From contig DIJZ01000011.1 of the NCBI GenBank assembly GCA_002421425.1, positions 14,050 through 78,049 on the forward strand: a DNA stretch of 64,000 nt, in the 5' to 3' direction. Under the pieces are notes generated by a model that saw nothing but the letters and a program-made list of their open reading frames with translations, did not search any database and was not told the origin of the DNA. The position numbers were made by a program, and so were the translations under genes. This DNA is from Caldifarciminota bacterium UBA5631. GTDB taxonomy: Bacteria; Hydrothermota; Hydrothermia; UBA1063. Numbering within the stretch: position 1 is the stretch's first letter; the number at the start of each line of letters is the position of its first letter. Shown piece after piece: positions 25,133 to 34,525 of this stretch.

Positions 25133-26575
25133 ATGTGGAAAGGTATATTAGTAGTATTAGTAGTTTTTATAGCCTATAACTTAACGGGTTGCAAAGCCCA
25201 TGAAGAAGAAGGTCCACAATATGAGTATGACTACCTTCTTAACGAAGAAACGGATATAATATCACCACCTTCTGGAACTGCTAATGCATGGGTATATGTT
25301 ATTGGAGGCAATGTAACGGGAACGTACTATGTTGCCCCTTGGGGTATCGATTCGAACTCTGGCACTTTTGATGCTCCGTGGAAGACCCTTTCATATGGAG
25401 TATCCCAACTTTCACCCGGAGACACTCTTGTGGTCTTACCTGATTCAGGTAGAACAAGGCCTATAATTGCAGGAGGTAATAACCTGCGTGCTGGCATAGA
25501 CCTTTCAGGAAGAAGTTACGTATGGGTCGAGAATCTTGAACTCACGCACAATGCGAATTTAAGGGGCGAAGGAGCATATTTCAGGGACTGTGTTATCATT
25601 CTTGGTCAACCAGCTCATCATATAGTATTGAAGAATCTCTACATTCACCACATTGACGAATACGGAATGAACATTCAGGATGTTGATTCCCTTCTGATTT
25701 CTGGCTGCAGGCTGGAATATTGCGGGTTTGGAGGGCTTGGTGGACCGCTTGGGGAACACGGTGGATGGAGGCATGTAACTGTAAGTCAGTGTACTCTGGC
25801 TTATGGCGGGCACTACTATCAAGGTGGGGACGGCTCTACGCGCCCCTATGACAGGCCCGATGGGTTTGGTATTGAAGTTTCCTCCGGACCAATTCTTATT
25901 GAGAGAACCATCTCCGCTCATAATTATGGAGATGGCCTTGACTCCAAGGCTGAAAACACTACAATTACACAATGTGTTGTGGCTAATAATTCCTGTGATG
26001 GTGTAAAACTCTGGGGTGATCATAGCAGGGTGGTCAATACTCTTATTTATGGAAGGGGTGATGGAAATAGTACCCCAACTTCCTGGGCAGCTATAGTTAT
26101 TGATGAAGTGGATAAGCCAGATGCCGAATTTGAAATCATAAATTGCACTCTGGATGATACTGTTGGGGAGAACTACTTCATTTATGTTCAGTATGAAGAA
26201 GGTTACCCCGGGATTCGACTCACTATGATTAATAATATTTTCAGTTCAAGAGGCCCAAACTCCCCGATCTTCATAAGGGGAACTTGCTCAGTTACAGCGG
26301 AGAACAACCTTTTCTATTTTCCAAATTCCCCAAGAGTTCTTGAATATGGTGATTCAACCTATTACAACACCACTATAACAGACTTTGGAATTAGCAGTTT
26401 GTATGGGGATCCTAAATTCGTGAAAACAGCCTGGGGAATGGTGGGGGATTATCACTTGAAGAACGGGAGTCCAGCTATCGATGCAGGAACCTCTCACAAC
26501 GCTCCACCTGTTGATCTGGATGGAAACGCCCGCCCTCTTGGTGGCGGATTTGATATAGGCTGCTACGAAATGTGA
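25133..26575 (+). CDS. secreted lipoprotein with right-handed parallel beta-helix
   Basis: 480 residues. Signal peptide with lipobox LTGC (cleavage before Cys20), then an acidic linker. The GTYYVAPWGIDSNSGTFDAPW motif region is typical of beta-helix (pectate-lyase-like) surface proteins, followed by repeated beta-coil turns such as GYGMNIQ-, HNYGDGLDSK- and NNSCDGVKLWG-like units. The C-terminus PAIDAGT ... DLDGNARPLGGGFDIGCYE is a widespread tail of such proteins. Could be a polysaccharide lyase or a structural/adhesive protein; no catalytic residues were identified. Single gene with its own strong promoter. Confidence 0.8.
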   Translation: MWKGILVVLVVFIAYNLTGCKAHEEEGPQYEYDYLLNEETDIISPPSGTANAWVYVIGGNVTGTYYVAPWGIDSNSGTFDAPWKTLSYGVSQLSPGDTLVVLPDSGRTRPIIAGGNNLRAGIDLSGRSYVWVENLELTHNANLRGEGAYFRDCVIILGQPAHHIVLKNLYIHHIDEYGMNIQDVDSLLISGCRLEYCGFGGLGGPLGEHGGWRHVTVSQCTLAYGGHYYQGGDGSTRPYDRPDGFGIEVSSGPILIERTISAHNYGDGLDSKAENTTITQCVVANNSCDGVKLWGDHSRVVNTLIYGRGDGNSTPTSWAAIVIDEVDKPDAEFEIINCTLDDTVGENYFIYVQYEEGYPGIRLTMINNIFSSRGPNSPIFIRGTCSVTAENNLFYFPNSPRVLEYGDSTYYNTTITDFGISSLYGDPKFVKTAWGMVGDYHLKNGSPAIDAGTSHNAPPVDLDGNARPLGGGFDIGCYEM

Positions 26576-26646
26576 GCTTTTAGAAAGCAAAGACTGCTCA
26601 ATTAAGGCAATAATCGTGCTCCAGAGTCAGCCATTGTATATTGTGT

Positions 26647-26680
26647 TCAAATTGGAATTGAATCATGCATTTCAATTTGA
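26647..26680. repeat. inverted repeat overlapping a -35 box
   Basis: Arms TCAAATTGGAA (26647-26657) and TTTCAATTTGA (26670-26680) pair over 11 positions with one mismatch; the loop is 12 nt. The right arm overlaps the TTGACT -35 of the next promoter by four bases. Could be an operator, or an AT-rich hairpin ending the upstream gene; there is no T-tract. Confidence 0.4.
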
Positions 26681-26705
26681 CTTTTTTACTTTTGTATTTT
26701 ATATT
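26677..26705 (+). promoter_or_regulatory. candidate leaderless sigma70 promoter of the M23 peptidase gene
   Basis: TTGACT (26677-26682), 17-nt spacer, TATATT (26700-26705). The -10 box ends 6 nt before ATG 26712, so transcription should start at or next to the A of the start codon. No Shine-Dalgarno is present. Confidence 0.65.
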
Positions 26706-26711
26706 TAAAAA

Positions 26712-27620
26712 ATGCAGAAGTGGTTCCTGAAGATCAAGGTCCTCTTCCCGACGACCCGTAGAAAAGAATTTGAAATTACATTGAGGCCGTGGGCACTTAA
26801 GGCTTTGTTGTGGCTAAATTCTTTGTTTATTATTTTCTTTGTGTTCGCAATTTTCCGGTATGTGACGATTGAAATTGACAGGCATAGGGTCGCAAAACTT
26901 GAATCGGAGAACAGGGCTTTGAAAGAAGAGATTGTTTTTATGAAGAAAGAAGCTAAGGCCCTCAATAAAATGCTGAATGACCTTTTTGAGGCGAACAACA
27001 GGGTTCGCACCGCTGCGGGCCTTGATCCCGTCCCCAAGGAATTTGTACTAATGGGTATGGGAGGTAACCTGGAGGAACTTCCTGAAGAGAAGAAGGATGA
27101 GCCTAAATATATTAGACAGGAACTGGATAGGCTAATTAATCTTGCAAAGTTTCAGCTGCAAAGTTATTCTGAGGTTTCGGAAAAGCTCGAGGAAGATGCC
27201 AGGGTTAGGGAACACACTCCTTCTATTATTCCTACTGCAGGATACTTTACTTCTGGTTTTGGGATGCGGAGAGACCCATTTACAGGAAGGCTATCGTTCC
27301 ATGAGGCCATAGATATCGCTGCTCCTCAGGGGACTGCGGTAATAGCACCTGCGGCAGGTGTTGTTGTGGCTGTTAAATGGGAACAAGGGTATGGTCTTAT
27401 TCTCGAGATAGACCATGGGCTGGGAATCACCACCCGATATGCACATCTCTTGAGGGCAAAAGTGTCACCAGGACAATATGTGAAGAGAGGGGACATTATT
27501 GCATATGTCGGCAATAGCGGGAGATCGACAGCTCCTCACCTTCACTATGAGGTGAGAGTGAACTCGAAACCCGTAAACCCGGTAAAATACATCATTCCCA
27601 CTGGAATATACTACGATTAG
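26712..27620 (+). CDS. membrane-anchored M23 (LytM) family endopeptidase
   Basis: 302 residues. A short cytoplasmic N-terminus, one membrane helix (about 32-52), a coiled coil (about 55-100), a linker and a C-terminal M23 peptidase domain (about 175-300). Zinc ligands are the conserved H-x3-D in SFHEAIDIAAP and HLH in APHLHYEVR; the additional YAHL motif is present. Probably a periplasmic peptidoglycan hydrolase acting at cell division or envelope remodelling. Single gene with a leaderless promoter. Distinct from the LytM-like protein at 36955. Confidence 0.88.
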   Translation: MQKWFLKIKVLFPTTRRKEFEITLRPWALKALLWLNSLFIIFFVFAIFRYVTIEIDRHRVAKLESENRALKEEIVFMKKEAKALNKMLNDLFEANNRVRTAAGLDPVPKEFVLMGMGGNLEELPEEKKDEPKYIRQELDRLINLAKFQLQSYSEVSEKLEEDARVREHTPSIIPTAGYFTSGFGMRRDPFTGRLSFHEAIDIAAPQGTAVIAPAAGVVVAVKWEQGYGLILEIDHGLGITTRYAHLLRAKVSPGQYVKRGDIIAYVGNSGRSTAPHLHYEVRVNSKPVNPVKYIIPTGIYYD

Positions 27621-27657
27621 CTTTTGAACATTCTCGTATTTTTCTTCGTCCTTACAG

Positions 27658-27663
27658 TATAAT
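27658..27663 (+). promoter_or_regulatory. candidate -10 box of a leaderless promoter
   Basis: TATAAT at 27658-27663 ends 6 nt before ATG 27670. No good -35 at 17 nt; TTGAAC at 27624 is too far (28 nt). No Shine-Dalgarno before the ATG. Confidence 0.5.
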
Positions 27664-27669
27664 TAAAGC

Positions 27670-30456
27670 ATGAAAAAGTTGTGTATTTTTGTTGTTCTTG
27701 TACTTTTCCCGTTGCAGCTTTCTGGATATTCTTTCGGAAAGAACAAGTTTCAAACAAGGGATTACAACTTTAGAGTTTACGAATCAGAGCATTTTCGAAT
27801 TTTCTCATATGCAGAGGATTCATTTCTTGTGAGGTTCGCAAGGGGAGTATTGGAGGAAGCTTACAGTGAATATTCTTCGGTTCTTGGCACGGGTATTGAA
27901 AGCAAAACCCCAGTAATACTGTACAACTCCCCGAAGCATTTTGGAGAAACCAATGTTATTACTGACGTCATTGAGGAAGGTATTGGTGGGTTTACGGAAA
28001 TTTTCAAGAATAGAATTGTTGTTCCCTTTGGCGGTTCTTATGAGGATTTGCGACATGTATTAAGGCATGAATTAGTGCACGCATTTCAGTACGCAATGCT
28101 AAGGAGAAACAAACGCTCAACCATTCAGAGTGTTCTCTCATCGCAAATCCCCCTTTGGTGCACTGAAGGCCTTGCAGAATATTTGTCTATTGGATGGTCT
28201 CCAGATGCCGAGAGGTATCTGAGGAACCTGATTTTAGCAGATAAATTACCCGACCTTGTTTCGTTGAATTACTATGGTGGTTACATTGTTTACAAACTTG
28301 GACAGCTTTTCTACAAGTATTTGAATGATACATATGGGAAGGAAAAGATTGGTGAGTTCTATTCTCTTCTCATATATACGAATTCTATTGATAGAGCTTT
28401 TAAGAAAGCCTTTGGCATAAGTCAAAAAGATTTCGACGCCAGACTTAAGGATTATATAAGAAGAAACTATTACCCCGCCTTTGGACAAACAACTACCCCA
28501 ACATACTTCAAAAGATACTCAAATCATGAGAAGTGGGGGAACTACTATAATGTTGCCCCTGCGCTTTCCAATGACGGAAGCCTTCTATACTATATTCAGG
28601 AAAGACGCGGGCAGTTTTATATAGTTAAGTACTCTGTAGCCACTGGAGAGAAAATCGGGACAGTCTTTAGAAGTTCTCGAATTCCAGATTTTGAGAACAT
28701 ACACATCTTGAGGCCATCCCTTTCTCTTAGTCTGGACAACAGGTTTCTCGTCTTTTCTGCGCAGGCTGGAGAAGGGGACAGGGTTTACATTTATGACAAT
28801 ATAAAAAACCGAATTGTGAAGCGCTTGAGTTTCAATGTCGATGGCATTTATACTCCTTCGATCTCCTATGATGGAAAAAAGATCGTTTTTACAGCCCTGA
28901 AAGATGGAAAAGCAGATCTTTTCCTGTGTGACTGGAAGAGAGGCGATCTATTTCAGATCACCGACGACCCTTTTGACGACGTTGATCCGTCCTTTGATAC
29001 ACAGGGGAATATCATTTTCGCATCTGATAGAAACGATTCTACTTCTTCTAACAGGTTTTTCTACGGTAGTTATGCAATATTTCGATATAATGTAGAGAAG
29101 GGTGAAATAGAGAGGATCTCAGGTTATTATAAAGAATTATCTTCACCACGTGTTGTGGATGATACGGTGCTCTATTTTATTGCCAGGGATAAATACTCCT
29201 CTTTGAATCTTTATTCGCTTAATTTGGAGACGAGAGAAGTTTTTCGTATTACTGATTTGACTACAGAAATACGCTGGTTTAGTGCTGCAAAAGGCGGAAG
29301 AATCGTTGGCTCCATCCTGTATGCTAACGGCTACGATATATATGAACTGAGAAATTTGCAGAAGTTTGAAGATTTTACTACCGATGGATTTTTTGTGTTT
29401 GAAGATTCTTCTCTTCTGACATCCCGGAATTATTCTCCAAGATATAGCCTCGATTGGATCTACGGGAGCGCCGCATATGCTTCGATAATGGGCTTTCAGG
29501 GGGAAGTAATGTTCGGTGTGTCTGATGAGCTTGGGGACCATCAGATTGCCTTTGCCTCTGACCTTTCTGGAGACCTTGTGAACTCAAACTTCGAGTTTGA
29601 CTACGCATATCTTAAGAAGAGAGCAGATTTTGGAATATCTGTATACCAGTTCTGGGACTTTGGGTACATAGCTTATGATACTCTTTTGGTATCAAGAACC
29701 AGGGGGCTGATGTTTATGCAGAGTCTTCCGTTTTCACGAACCAGGCGTACGGAGCTCGGATTGAACTTTGAGTATCAAACAAATTTCTTTTTCTGGGAGA
29801 CCCCTCTTGGTAATTATATAGAACTTGAAGATCTTCAGGAAAATCGTTATCTGACTGCACTTTACGTCGCCCATGTCTTTGACAATGTTTATTATAACTA
29901 TATTCAGGATCCATTGAATGGAACACGCTACTATGCGGGTCTTTTACGAAGTATACCCTTTGACCTGGATGTGGGAGTTGGAGTGGTTGACTTCAGGCAC
30001 TACTACGCTTTCTCTGACTACTATATTCTTGCCCTGAGGCTTAAGTATATGCAGTCTTTCGGAAAAGATAGGATTCTCTTCACTTTTGATGGTTTTTCTG
30101 ACCTCAGAGGGGTCGATTTTGCAGACCTCATTGGTGATAAGTACATGCTTCTAAATTCAGAGTTCAGGTTTCCTTTTATCAAACGCCTTAGTCTTGGATT
30201 TCCCTTGCCCATCGATATATCAGGCATTGATGGTGTGGTATTTTTTGACATGGGTACCTGTACATCTAAACCCATCAAAGATATAAGGGTTTTCAGTGCC
30301 TTTCCGCAGCTTGGTGATTTGAGTGCAGACTTTGGTTATGGATTAAGGATATGGCTTGGTTTCGCAAAATTGAGGACAGATTTTGCATACAATACTGATT
30401 TTAGAAAAGTATATTCTCCTGTGCGCATCAAGATATCGCTTGGCTTTGATTTCTGA
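27670..30456 (+). CDS. outer-membrane-associated protein: peptidase-MA-like + TolB-type propeller + beta-barrel
   Basis: 928 residues with a signal peptide (about 1-20). Residues 30-270 form a gluzincin-like metallopeptidase domain with HELVH (about 137-141) and a downstream Glu in WCTEGLAEYLS, as in the peptidase MA family. Residues 270-590 hold WD40/TolB-like repeats (LSNDGSLLYYIQERRG, SLDNRFLVFSAQ, SYDGKKIVFTALKDG, DPSFDTQGNIIFASDR). The C-terminal third (about 600-928), rich in aromatic beta-strands and ending in SLGFDF, looks like an Omp85-type barrel. Function unknown. Confidence 0.75.
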   Translation: MKKLCIFVVLVLFPLQLSGYSFGKNKFQTRDYNFRVYESEHFRIFSYAEDSFLVRFARGVLEEAYSEYSSVLGTGIESKTPVILYNSPKHFGETNVITDVIEEGIGGFTEIFKNRIVVPFGGSYEDLRHVLRHELVHAFQYAMLRRNKRSTIQSVLSSQIPLWCTEGLAEYLSIGWSPDAERYLRNLILADKLPDLVSLNYYGGYIVYKLGQLFYKYLNDTYGKEKIGEFYSLLIYTNSIDRAFKKAFGISQKDFDARLKDYIRRNYYPAFGQTTTPTYFKRYSNHEKWGNYYNVAPALSNDGSLLYYIQERRGQFYIVKYSVATGEKIGTVFRSSRIPDFENIHILRPSLSLSLDNRFLVFSAQAGEGDRVYIYDNIKNRIVKRLSFNVDGIYTPSISYDGKKIVFTALKDGKADLFLCDWKRGDLFQITDDPFDDVDPSFDTQGNIIFASDRNDSTSSNRFFYGSYAIFRYNVEKGEIERISGYYKELSSPRVVDDTVLYFIARDKYSSLNLYSLNLETREVFRITDLTTEIRWFSAAKGGRIVGSILYANGYDIYELRNLQKFEDFTTDGFFVFEDSSLLTSRNYSPRYSLDWIYGSAAYASIMGFQGEVMFGVSDELGDHQIAFASDLSGDLVNSNFEFDYAYLKKRADFGISVYQFWDFGYIAYDTLLVSRTRGLMFMQSLPFSRTRRTELGLNFEYQTNFFFWETPLGNYIELEDLQENRYLTALYVAHVFDNVYYNYIQDPLNGTRYYAGLLRSIPFDLDVGVGVVDFRHYYAFSDYYILALRLKYMQSFGKDRILFTFDGFSDLRGVDFADLIGDKYMLLNSEFRFPFIKRLSLGFPLPIDISGIDGVVFFDMGTCTSKPIKDIRVFSAFPQLGDLSADFGYGLRIWLGFAKLRTDFAYNTDFRKVYSPVRIKISLGFDF

Positions 30457-30469
30457 AGCTTAATTTTCC

Positions 30470-30498
30470 TTGAAAGGCCAAAATTTTAAGTTTATCAT
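30470..30498 (+). promoter_or_regulatory. candidate sigma70 promoter of the yajC-def-fmt operon
   Basis: TTGAAA (30470-30475), 17-nt spacer, TATCAT (30493-30498), 21 nt before ATG 30520, with GGGAGG in the leader. The region 30462-30485 also contains a small AT-rich dyad (AATTTTCCT / AGGCCAAAATT) that could serve as terminator of the upstream gene. Confidence 0.55.
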
Positions 30499-30519
30499 TA
30501 AGCAAAAGGGAGGATCAAA

Positions 30520-30867
30520 ATGGTGACTTTATGGATTGGATTGGTTATTTTTATCCCGAGTCTGCTCTTAGCTCAGCAGACTCCGGCTGGCGGTTCAAGC
30601 TTTCTTGTATCACTTCTACCCCTGATTTTGATATTCGTTATTTTTTACGTAATTCTTATACTTCCTCAATCAAGGTACGAAAAGAAGCGGAAAGAGATGC
30701 TCGCTGCGTTGAAAAAAGGTGACAAGGTATCAACTACAGGTGGAATTATTGGTGTAATTCAGAAGATTGAAGAGAATATTGTGACGCTGAAAATTGCAGA
30801 GAACGTGAATATCAAGGTAGAAAAGCAGGCCATTAAGGGCGTGCTGGAAAAGGGTGAGGAAGAGTAG
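30520..30867 (+). CDS. yajC: preprotein translocase subunit YajC
   Basis: 115 residues. Single membrane helix (about 25-47, LLPLILIFVIFYVILIL) followed by QSRYEKKRKEMLAALKKGDKV and a small beta domain (TTGGIIGVIQKIEENIVTLKI), the YajC hallmark. A short hydrophobic N-terminus resembling a signal sequence precedes it. Accessory to SecDF/SecYEG. GGGAGG before ATG. First gene of an operon running to envC at 38064. Confidence 0.92.
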   Translation: MVTLWIGLVIFIPSLLLAQQTPAGGSSFLVSLLPLILIFVIFYVILILPQSRYEKKRKEMLAALKKGDKVSTTGGIIGVIQKIEENIVTLKIAENVNIKVEKQAIKGVLEKGEEE

Positions 30868-30869
30868 AG

Positions 30870-31394
30870 TTGGTAAAGCCCATAAGAATAATTGATGACC
30901 CTGTGCTTCGTGAGAAGGCACAGGAGGTTGATTTTTCTGATTCTACGGGAGTTGCTTTAATTGCAAGGGATCTAATAGATACCCTCACTGCTCAGGGTGG
31001 TCTTGGTCTTGCAGGAAATCAGATAGGAATTCCCAAGAGAATTTTCGTTATAAATGCGAAAGAACTCGAATTTGGAGATACATACAGAGTATTTCTGAAT
31101 CCAAAAATAAGGTTTGTGGAAGGCCTTTCAGTGGATGAGGAGGGTTGCCTATCGATACCCGGGTTATATGCAGATATTGGAAGGCCAGATCATCTTGAGA
31201 TGGATGCAGTTGAACTTAAGCCAAATGGTAAGTTTAAGGATGTGAAAATTAAAGCTGATGGTTTTATGGCGAGGGTTTTCCTGCATGAAGTAGATCATCT
31301 TGACGGCGTTCTTTTTGTAGATTACCTCGAGGAAGATGCCAGGCGAATTCTTCTTGCTAAATGGAGGAATGAGTACAATAAGTTTTCATTATAA
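30870..31394 (+). CDS. def: peptide deformylase
   Basis: 174 residues; removes the formyl group from new proteins' N-terminal Met. Three metal-site motifs: GLGLAGNQIG (family GxGxAAxQ, with Gly for the second Ala), EEGCLSIP, and FLHEVDHLDG (catalytic H-E-x-x-H; the preceding Gln usual in the family is Leu). TTG start at 30870, 3 nt after yajC. Directly upstream of fmt, the functional partner, as in many bacteria. Confidence 0.93.
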   Translation: MVKPIRIIDDPVLREKAQEVDFSDSTGVALIARDLIDTLTAQGGLGLAGNQIGIPKRIFVINAKELEFGDTYRVFLNPKIRFVEGLSVDEEGCLSIPGLYADIGRPDHLEMDAVELKPNGKFKDVKIKADGFMARVFLHEVDHLDGVLFVDYLEEDARRILLAKWRNEYNKFSL

Positions 31395-32328
31395 ATGGGC
31401 ATTTATTGGGAGTGGCTATTTTGCAAGAGAGGTATTAAGAGAACTTTATTTCGCGCAGTTAACCCCGGATTTAGTTATTACAACACCTGATAAACCTGCA
31501 GGAAGGGGCATGCGACCAAGTCCAAACCCTGTCAAAGATTTTATCATGGACACTGGAATAAAGTTCTACGAGGCTGCCAGAATAAACAGTTCCGAGGTCG
31601 CAAAGTATCTGAAAGAAAATAAATTTGATTTTCTGGTGGTTTGTGATTTTGGGAAGATATTAAAGGAAAGCATTTTAAGTGCTGCAAAATATCCTGCATT
31701 GAATATACATCCATCTTTGCTTCCGTGTTATAGGGGAGCGGCGCCCATTGAAAGATCGCTTATGGATGGCGTTAAAGAGACGGGGGTGACAATAATTGAG
31801 ATTACGATGGAAATAGATGCGGGTCCAATTGTGGACTTTGTGAAAATTTCAGTTGAACGTGATGATACGAAGGGAACTCTGATGGAGAAGTTAGCAAAAA
31901 ATGTCCCCTTGATTTTAAGAAGGACCTTTGAGGCCTATTTAAAAGGAACTGTCAGAAAAAGACCCCAGCAGGGAGAGGCAACGTATGCTCCCAAAATTAA
32001 AAAAGAAGAACTTCTCATTGAATGGTCCCAGAAGAGTGACATAATTTGCAACAAAATTCGAGCGCTCTCCCCAATTCCTGGAGCAAGGACTTATTTTCAC
32101 AACTCTCTTGTCAAAATTCTTAATGCACGGGTTTTTGAAAATACTAATACTCTTAAGCCTGGAGAAATTAAGGTTTTCGATAACAGGCTTATTGTGGGCA
32201 CTGGGGACGGAGTTCTTGAAATCTGTGAACTTCAGCCATCAGGTAAAAGAATAATGAAAGCAAAAGAATTTATTGCAGGACGAAATGTAAACGGAAGATT
32301 TTTCAGTTCAAAGGAGGTCGTGGAATGA
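31369..32328 (+). CDS. fmt: methionyl-tRNA formyltransferase
   Basis: About 319 residues; formylates initiator Met-tRNA using 10-formyltetrahydrofolate. Signatures: TPDKPAGRGM, the catalytic HPSLLPCYRGAAPI, TMEIDAGPI, and a C-terminal OB-like domain (PGARTYFHN). The start is uncertain: ATG 31369 has GGAGG only 1-2 nt away, while ATG 31336 gives an 11-residue longer protein with a 59-nt overlap of def. Homology begins at KWAFIGSG, so both fit. Confidence 0.92.
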   Translation: MSTISFHYKWAFIGSGYFAREVLRELYFAQLTPDLVITTPDKPAGRGMRPSPNPVKDFIMDTGIKFYEAARINSSEVAKYLKENKFDFLVVCDFGKILKESILSAAKYPALNIHPSLLPCYRGAAPIERSLMDGVKETGVTIIEITMEIDAGPIVDFVKISVERDDTKGTLMEKLAKNVPLILRRTFEAYLKGTVRKRPQQGEATYAPKIKKEELLIEWSQKSDIICNKIRALSPIPGARTYFHNSLVKILNARVFENTNTLKPGEIKVFDNRLIVGTGDGVLEICELQPSGKRIMKAKEFIAGRNVNGRFFSSKEVVE

Positions 32329-33464
32329 AGCTTCTTGAATACGCATCTAAGGAAATCCTTTCTAAGTATGGAGTTCCTGTGAAGAAGAACAGGCTATGCA
32401 AGACTGTCAATGAGGTGAAAGCTGTGCTGGATGAGTTTGCATTTCCTGTAGTAGTAAAGGCCCAAGTTCCCGTTGGAGGTAGAGGGAAAGCCGGCGGCAT
32501 CAAAGTTGCAAAGGACAAAGTCGAAGCATTGTCATATACTGCCCAGATATTGAAGATGGAAATAAAAGGGCTTCCCGTAAAGAAAATTCTTATTGAAGAA
32601 GCTGCAAGGATTAAAACGGAGTTGTATCTTGGAATTGTGCTTGATCGGACTTCAAAAAGGAATGTGATAATGGTTTCGAGAGAAGGTGGCGTGGAAATTG
32701 AAGAAGTTGCAAGAATGAATCCTCAGGCCATCGTGAAGATTCACCTGCACCCATACCTTGGATTAACAGACTTTCAAGCAAAGTACCTGGCGTACAGTCT
32801 TGTGGATGATAGCGAGGTTGCAAAGAAAGTTCAGTATTTTATAAAGTCTCTGTACAGGGTTTTTGTGGAAACTGACTCTCAACTTGCTGAAATTAATCCT
32901 CTTGTGATTGAAGAAGATGGAAATGTGATTGCACTGGATGCGAAGATAATTCTTGATGATAATGCCATTTACAGGCACCAAGAGCTTGAATCATTAAGGG
33001 ATCTTGATTATGAGAATCTCGAAGAATTGGAGGCAAAATCAAAAGGGCTCTCCTTTGTGAAGCTTGATGGTAATATAGGATGTTGCGTCAACGGGGCGGG
33101 GCTGGCTATGGCAACTATGGACATTATTAAGCTTTACGGTGGGGAACCTGCTAACTTTCTGGATGTAGGCGGGAGCTCAAGCCCTGACAAAATCAAAAAT
33201 GCAATGGAGTTAATACTGCGGGATAAGCGAGTCAAGGCTATACTGATTAACATTTTTGGTGGTATTACGAGATGTGATGACGTTGCCGTTGGCCTTGTGC
33301 AGGCTTACAAAGAACTAAACATTACATTACCTGTTGTTATAAGGCTCACGGGAACAAATGAAGAAAAGGCGAAAGAGATTCTAAACAAGTCGGGTCTTCC
33401 ACTATACGGGGTTTCGAGCATGGCGGAAGGTGCAAAGCGGGTTAGTGAACTGGCTGTCAAATGA
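32325..33464 (+). CDS. sucC: succinyl-CoA synthetase beta subunit (ADP/GDP-forming)
   Basis: 379 residues. ATP-grasp N-terminal domain (YASKEILSKYGVPVK, VVVKAQVPVGGRGKAGG), metal-binding ETDSQLAEINPLVI, and a C-terminal CoA-ligase domain (ANFLDVGGSSSP, INIFGGITRCDDVA). Substrate-level phosphorylation in the TCA cycle or succinate pathways. The alpha subunit, normally the next gene, is not in this window. Overlaps fmt by 4 nt. Confidence 0.93.
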   Translation: MKLLEYASKEILSKYGVPVKKNRLCKTVNEVKAVLDEFAFPVVVKAQVPVGGRGKAGGIKVAKDKVEALSYTAQILKMEIKGLPVKKILIEEAARIKTELYLGIVLDRTSKRNVIMVSREGGVEIEEVARMNPQAIVKIHLHPYLGLTDFQAKYLAYSLVDDSEVAKKVQYFIKSLYRVFVETDSQLAEINPLVIEEDGNVIALDAKIILDDNAIYRHQELESLRDLDYENLEELEAKSKGLSFVKLDGNIGCCVNGAGLAMATMDIIKLYGGEPANFLDVGGSSSPDKIKNAMELILRDKRVKAILINIFGGITRCDDVAVGLVQAYKELNITLPVVIRLTGTNEEKAKEILNKSGLPLYGVSSMAEGAKRVSELAVK

Positions 33465-34525
33465 AGTTGCTTCTATTCATACTGTTTTTTACTGCGCCTG
33501 ATTCGCTTTTCTGGGAGCCCCTTGATTCACTTATAATTAAAGGCCTTGAGTTTTCTTTTGCTGAAAAATACAAAGAAGCAGATTTTTATTTTGATCTTGC
33601 GATTAGAAACTATCCCGAGAGTCCCATTGGATATCTTTACAAAGCAGGGTTGCTGGATCTTTATATGATAGACTTCGAAACGGACGTATACGAAAACCGT
33701 TTCTACGAGCTTCTTGACAGAGCGATAGAGAAATCTCAGGGAATAAGAAACAAGGGGAAATTTGATAGCGTGACTCTTGCATTAAGTTACTTTTCTGAGG
33801 GTTCGGCCTATGCGTATAAGGCTTTAAGAAAGGGAAGGAACAAAGAATACCTTGCAGCCCTAAACAGCGGTCTGAAGAGTATTGAATTGTTGCGAAAATG
33901 TATAGAAATTGATTCTACGATTTACGATGCATATTTGCCTCTTGGTGTATTTGAGTTTGCTATGACCAAAGTCCCCTCAGCTTTTAAGTGGGCTATTCCG
34001 GGAAGCTATTCCAGAGAGGAAGCATTAAGGAAAGTTGAGCTTTCTGCACGGAAGTCTAAGTACATCGGAACGATTGCTGCTAATGCATACGTTTGGGTTC
34101 TTATCTACGATAACCAGAATGATTCCGCATTGAAGGTTGCGCAGAGACTAGTGGAAATGTATCCTGGATCCAGGACTTTTAGATGGAGCCTATCTTATGT
34201 GCAGAGACGCCTTGGAAGATGGAAGGATGCTTTGAAAAATCACGAAATTATTATGTACTTAACCCTCAGGGACCAACCCTGGAACAGCTACAATGTGGCT
34301 CTTTCTCTTTATTATTTATCAATCTGCAGTTATATAACAGGTGACAGGAGAAGGGCGCTTTTCTACGCAGAAGCTTGCAAAAATGAAATGTCAAAAGTAA
34401 ACGAAGATAAACCGTTGAAATCCAGGGTTCTCAAGGTGGTCAATAACCTTTCCTCAAGGTTGGAAAAGTACCAGGGAAAGGAGCTTTATGTCGATCCTGC
34501 AGGAGTGGAAAGGTATGTCCCGTAA
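33461..34525 (+). CDS. secreted TPR-like protein of unknown function
   Basis: 354 residues, no recognised family. Short N-terminal signal peptide (LLLFILFFTAPDSLF), then an all-helical protein with tetratricopeptide-like pairs (for example KYKEADFYFDLAIRNYPESPIGYLYKAGLL, and near the C-terminus ALKVAQRLVEMYPGSRTFRWSLSYVQRRLGRW). Probably periplasmic protein-protein scaffold. Overlaps sucC by 4 nt and the next gene by 11 nt. Confidence 0.7.
   Translation: MKLLLFILFFTAPDSLFWEPLDSLIIKGLEFSFAEKYKEADFYFDLAIRNYPESPIGYLYKAGLLDLYMIDFETDVYENRFYELLDRAIEKSQGIRNKGKFDSVTLALSYFSEGSAYAYKALRKGRNKEYLAALNSGLKSIELLRKCIEIDSTIYDAYLPLGVFEFAMTKVPSAFKWAIPGSYSREEALRKVELSARKSKYIGTIAANAYVWVLIYDNQNDSALKVAQRLVEMYPGSRTFRWSLSYVQRRLGRWKDALKNHEIIMYLTLRDQPWNSYNVALSLYYLSICSYITGDRRRALFYAEACKNEMSKVNEDKPLKSRVLKVVNNLSSRLEKYQGKELYVDPAGVERYVP

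Noticed and set aside
25803..26023. Overlapping open frames on both strands within the beta-helix lipoprotein
   Set aside because: The real frame has signal peptide, lipobox and repeat pattern; the others show none.
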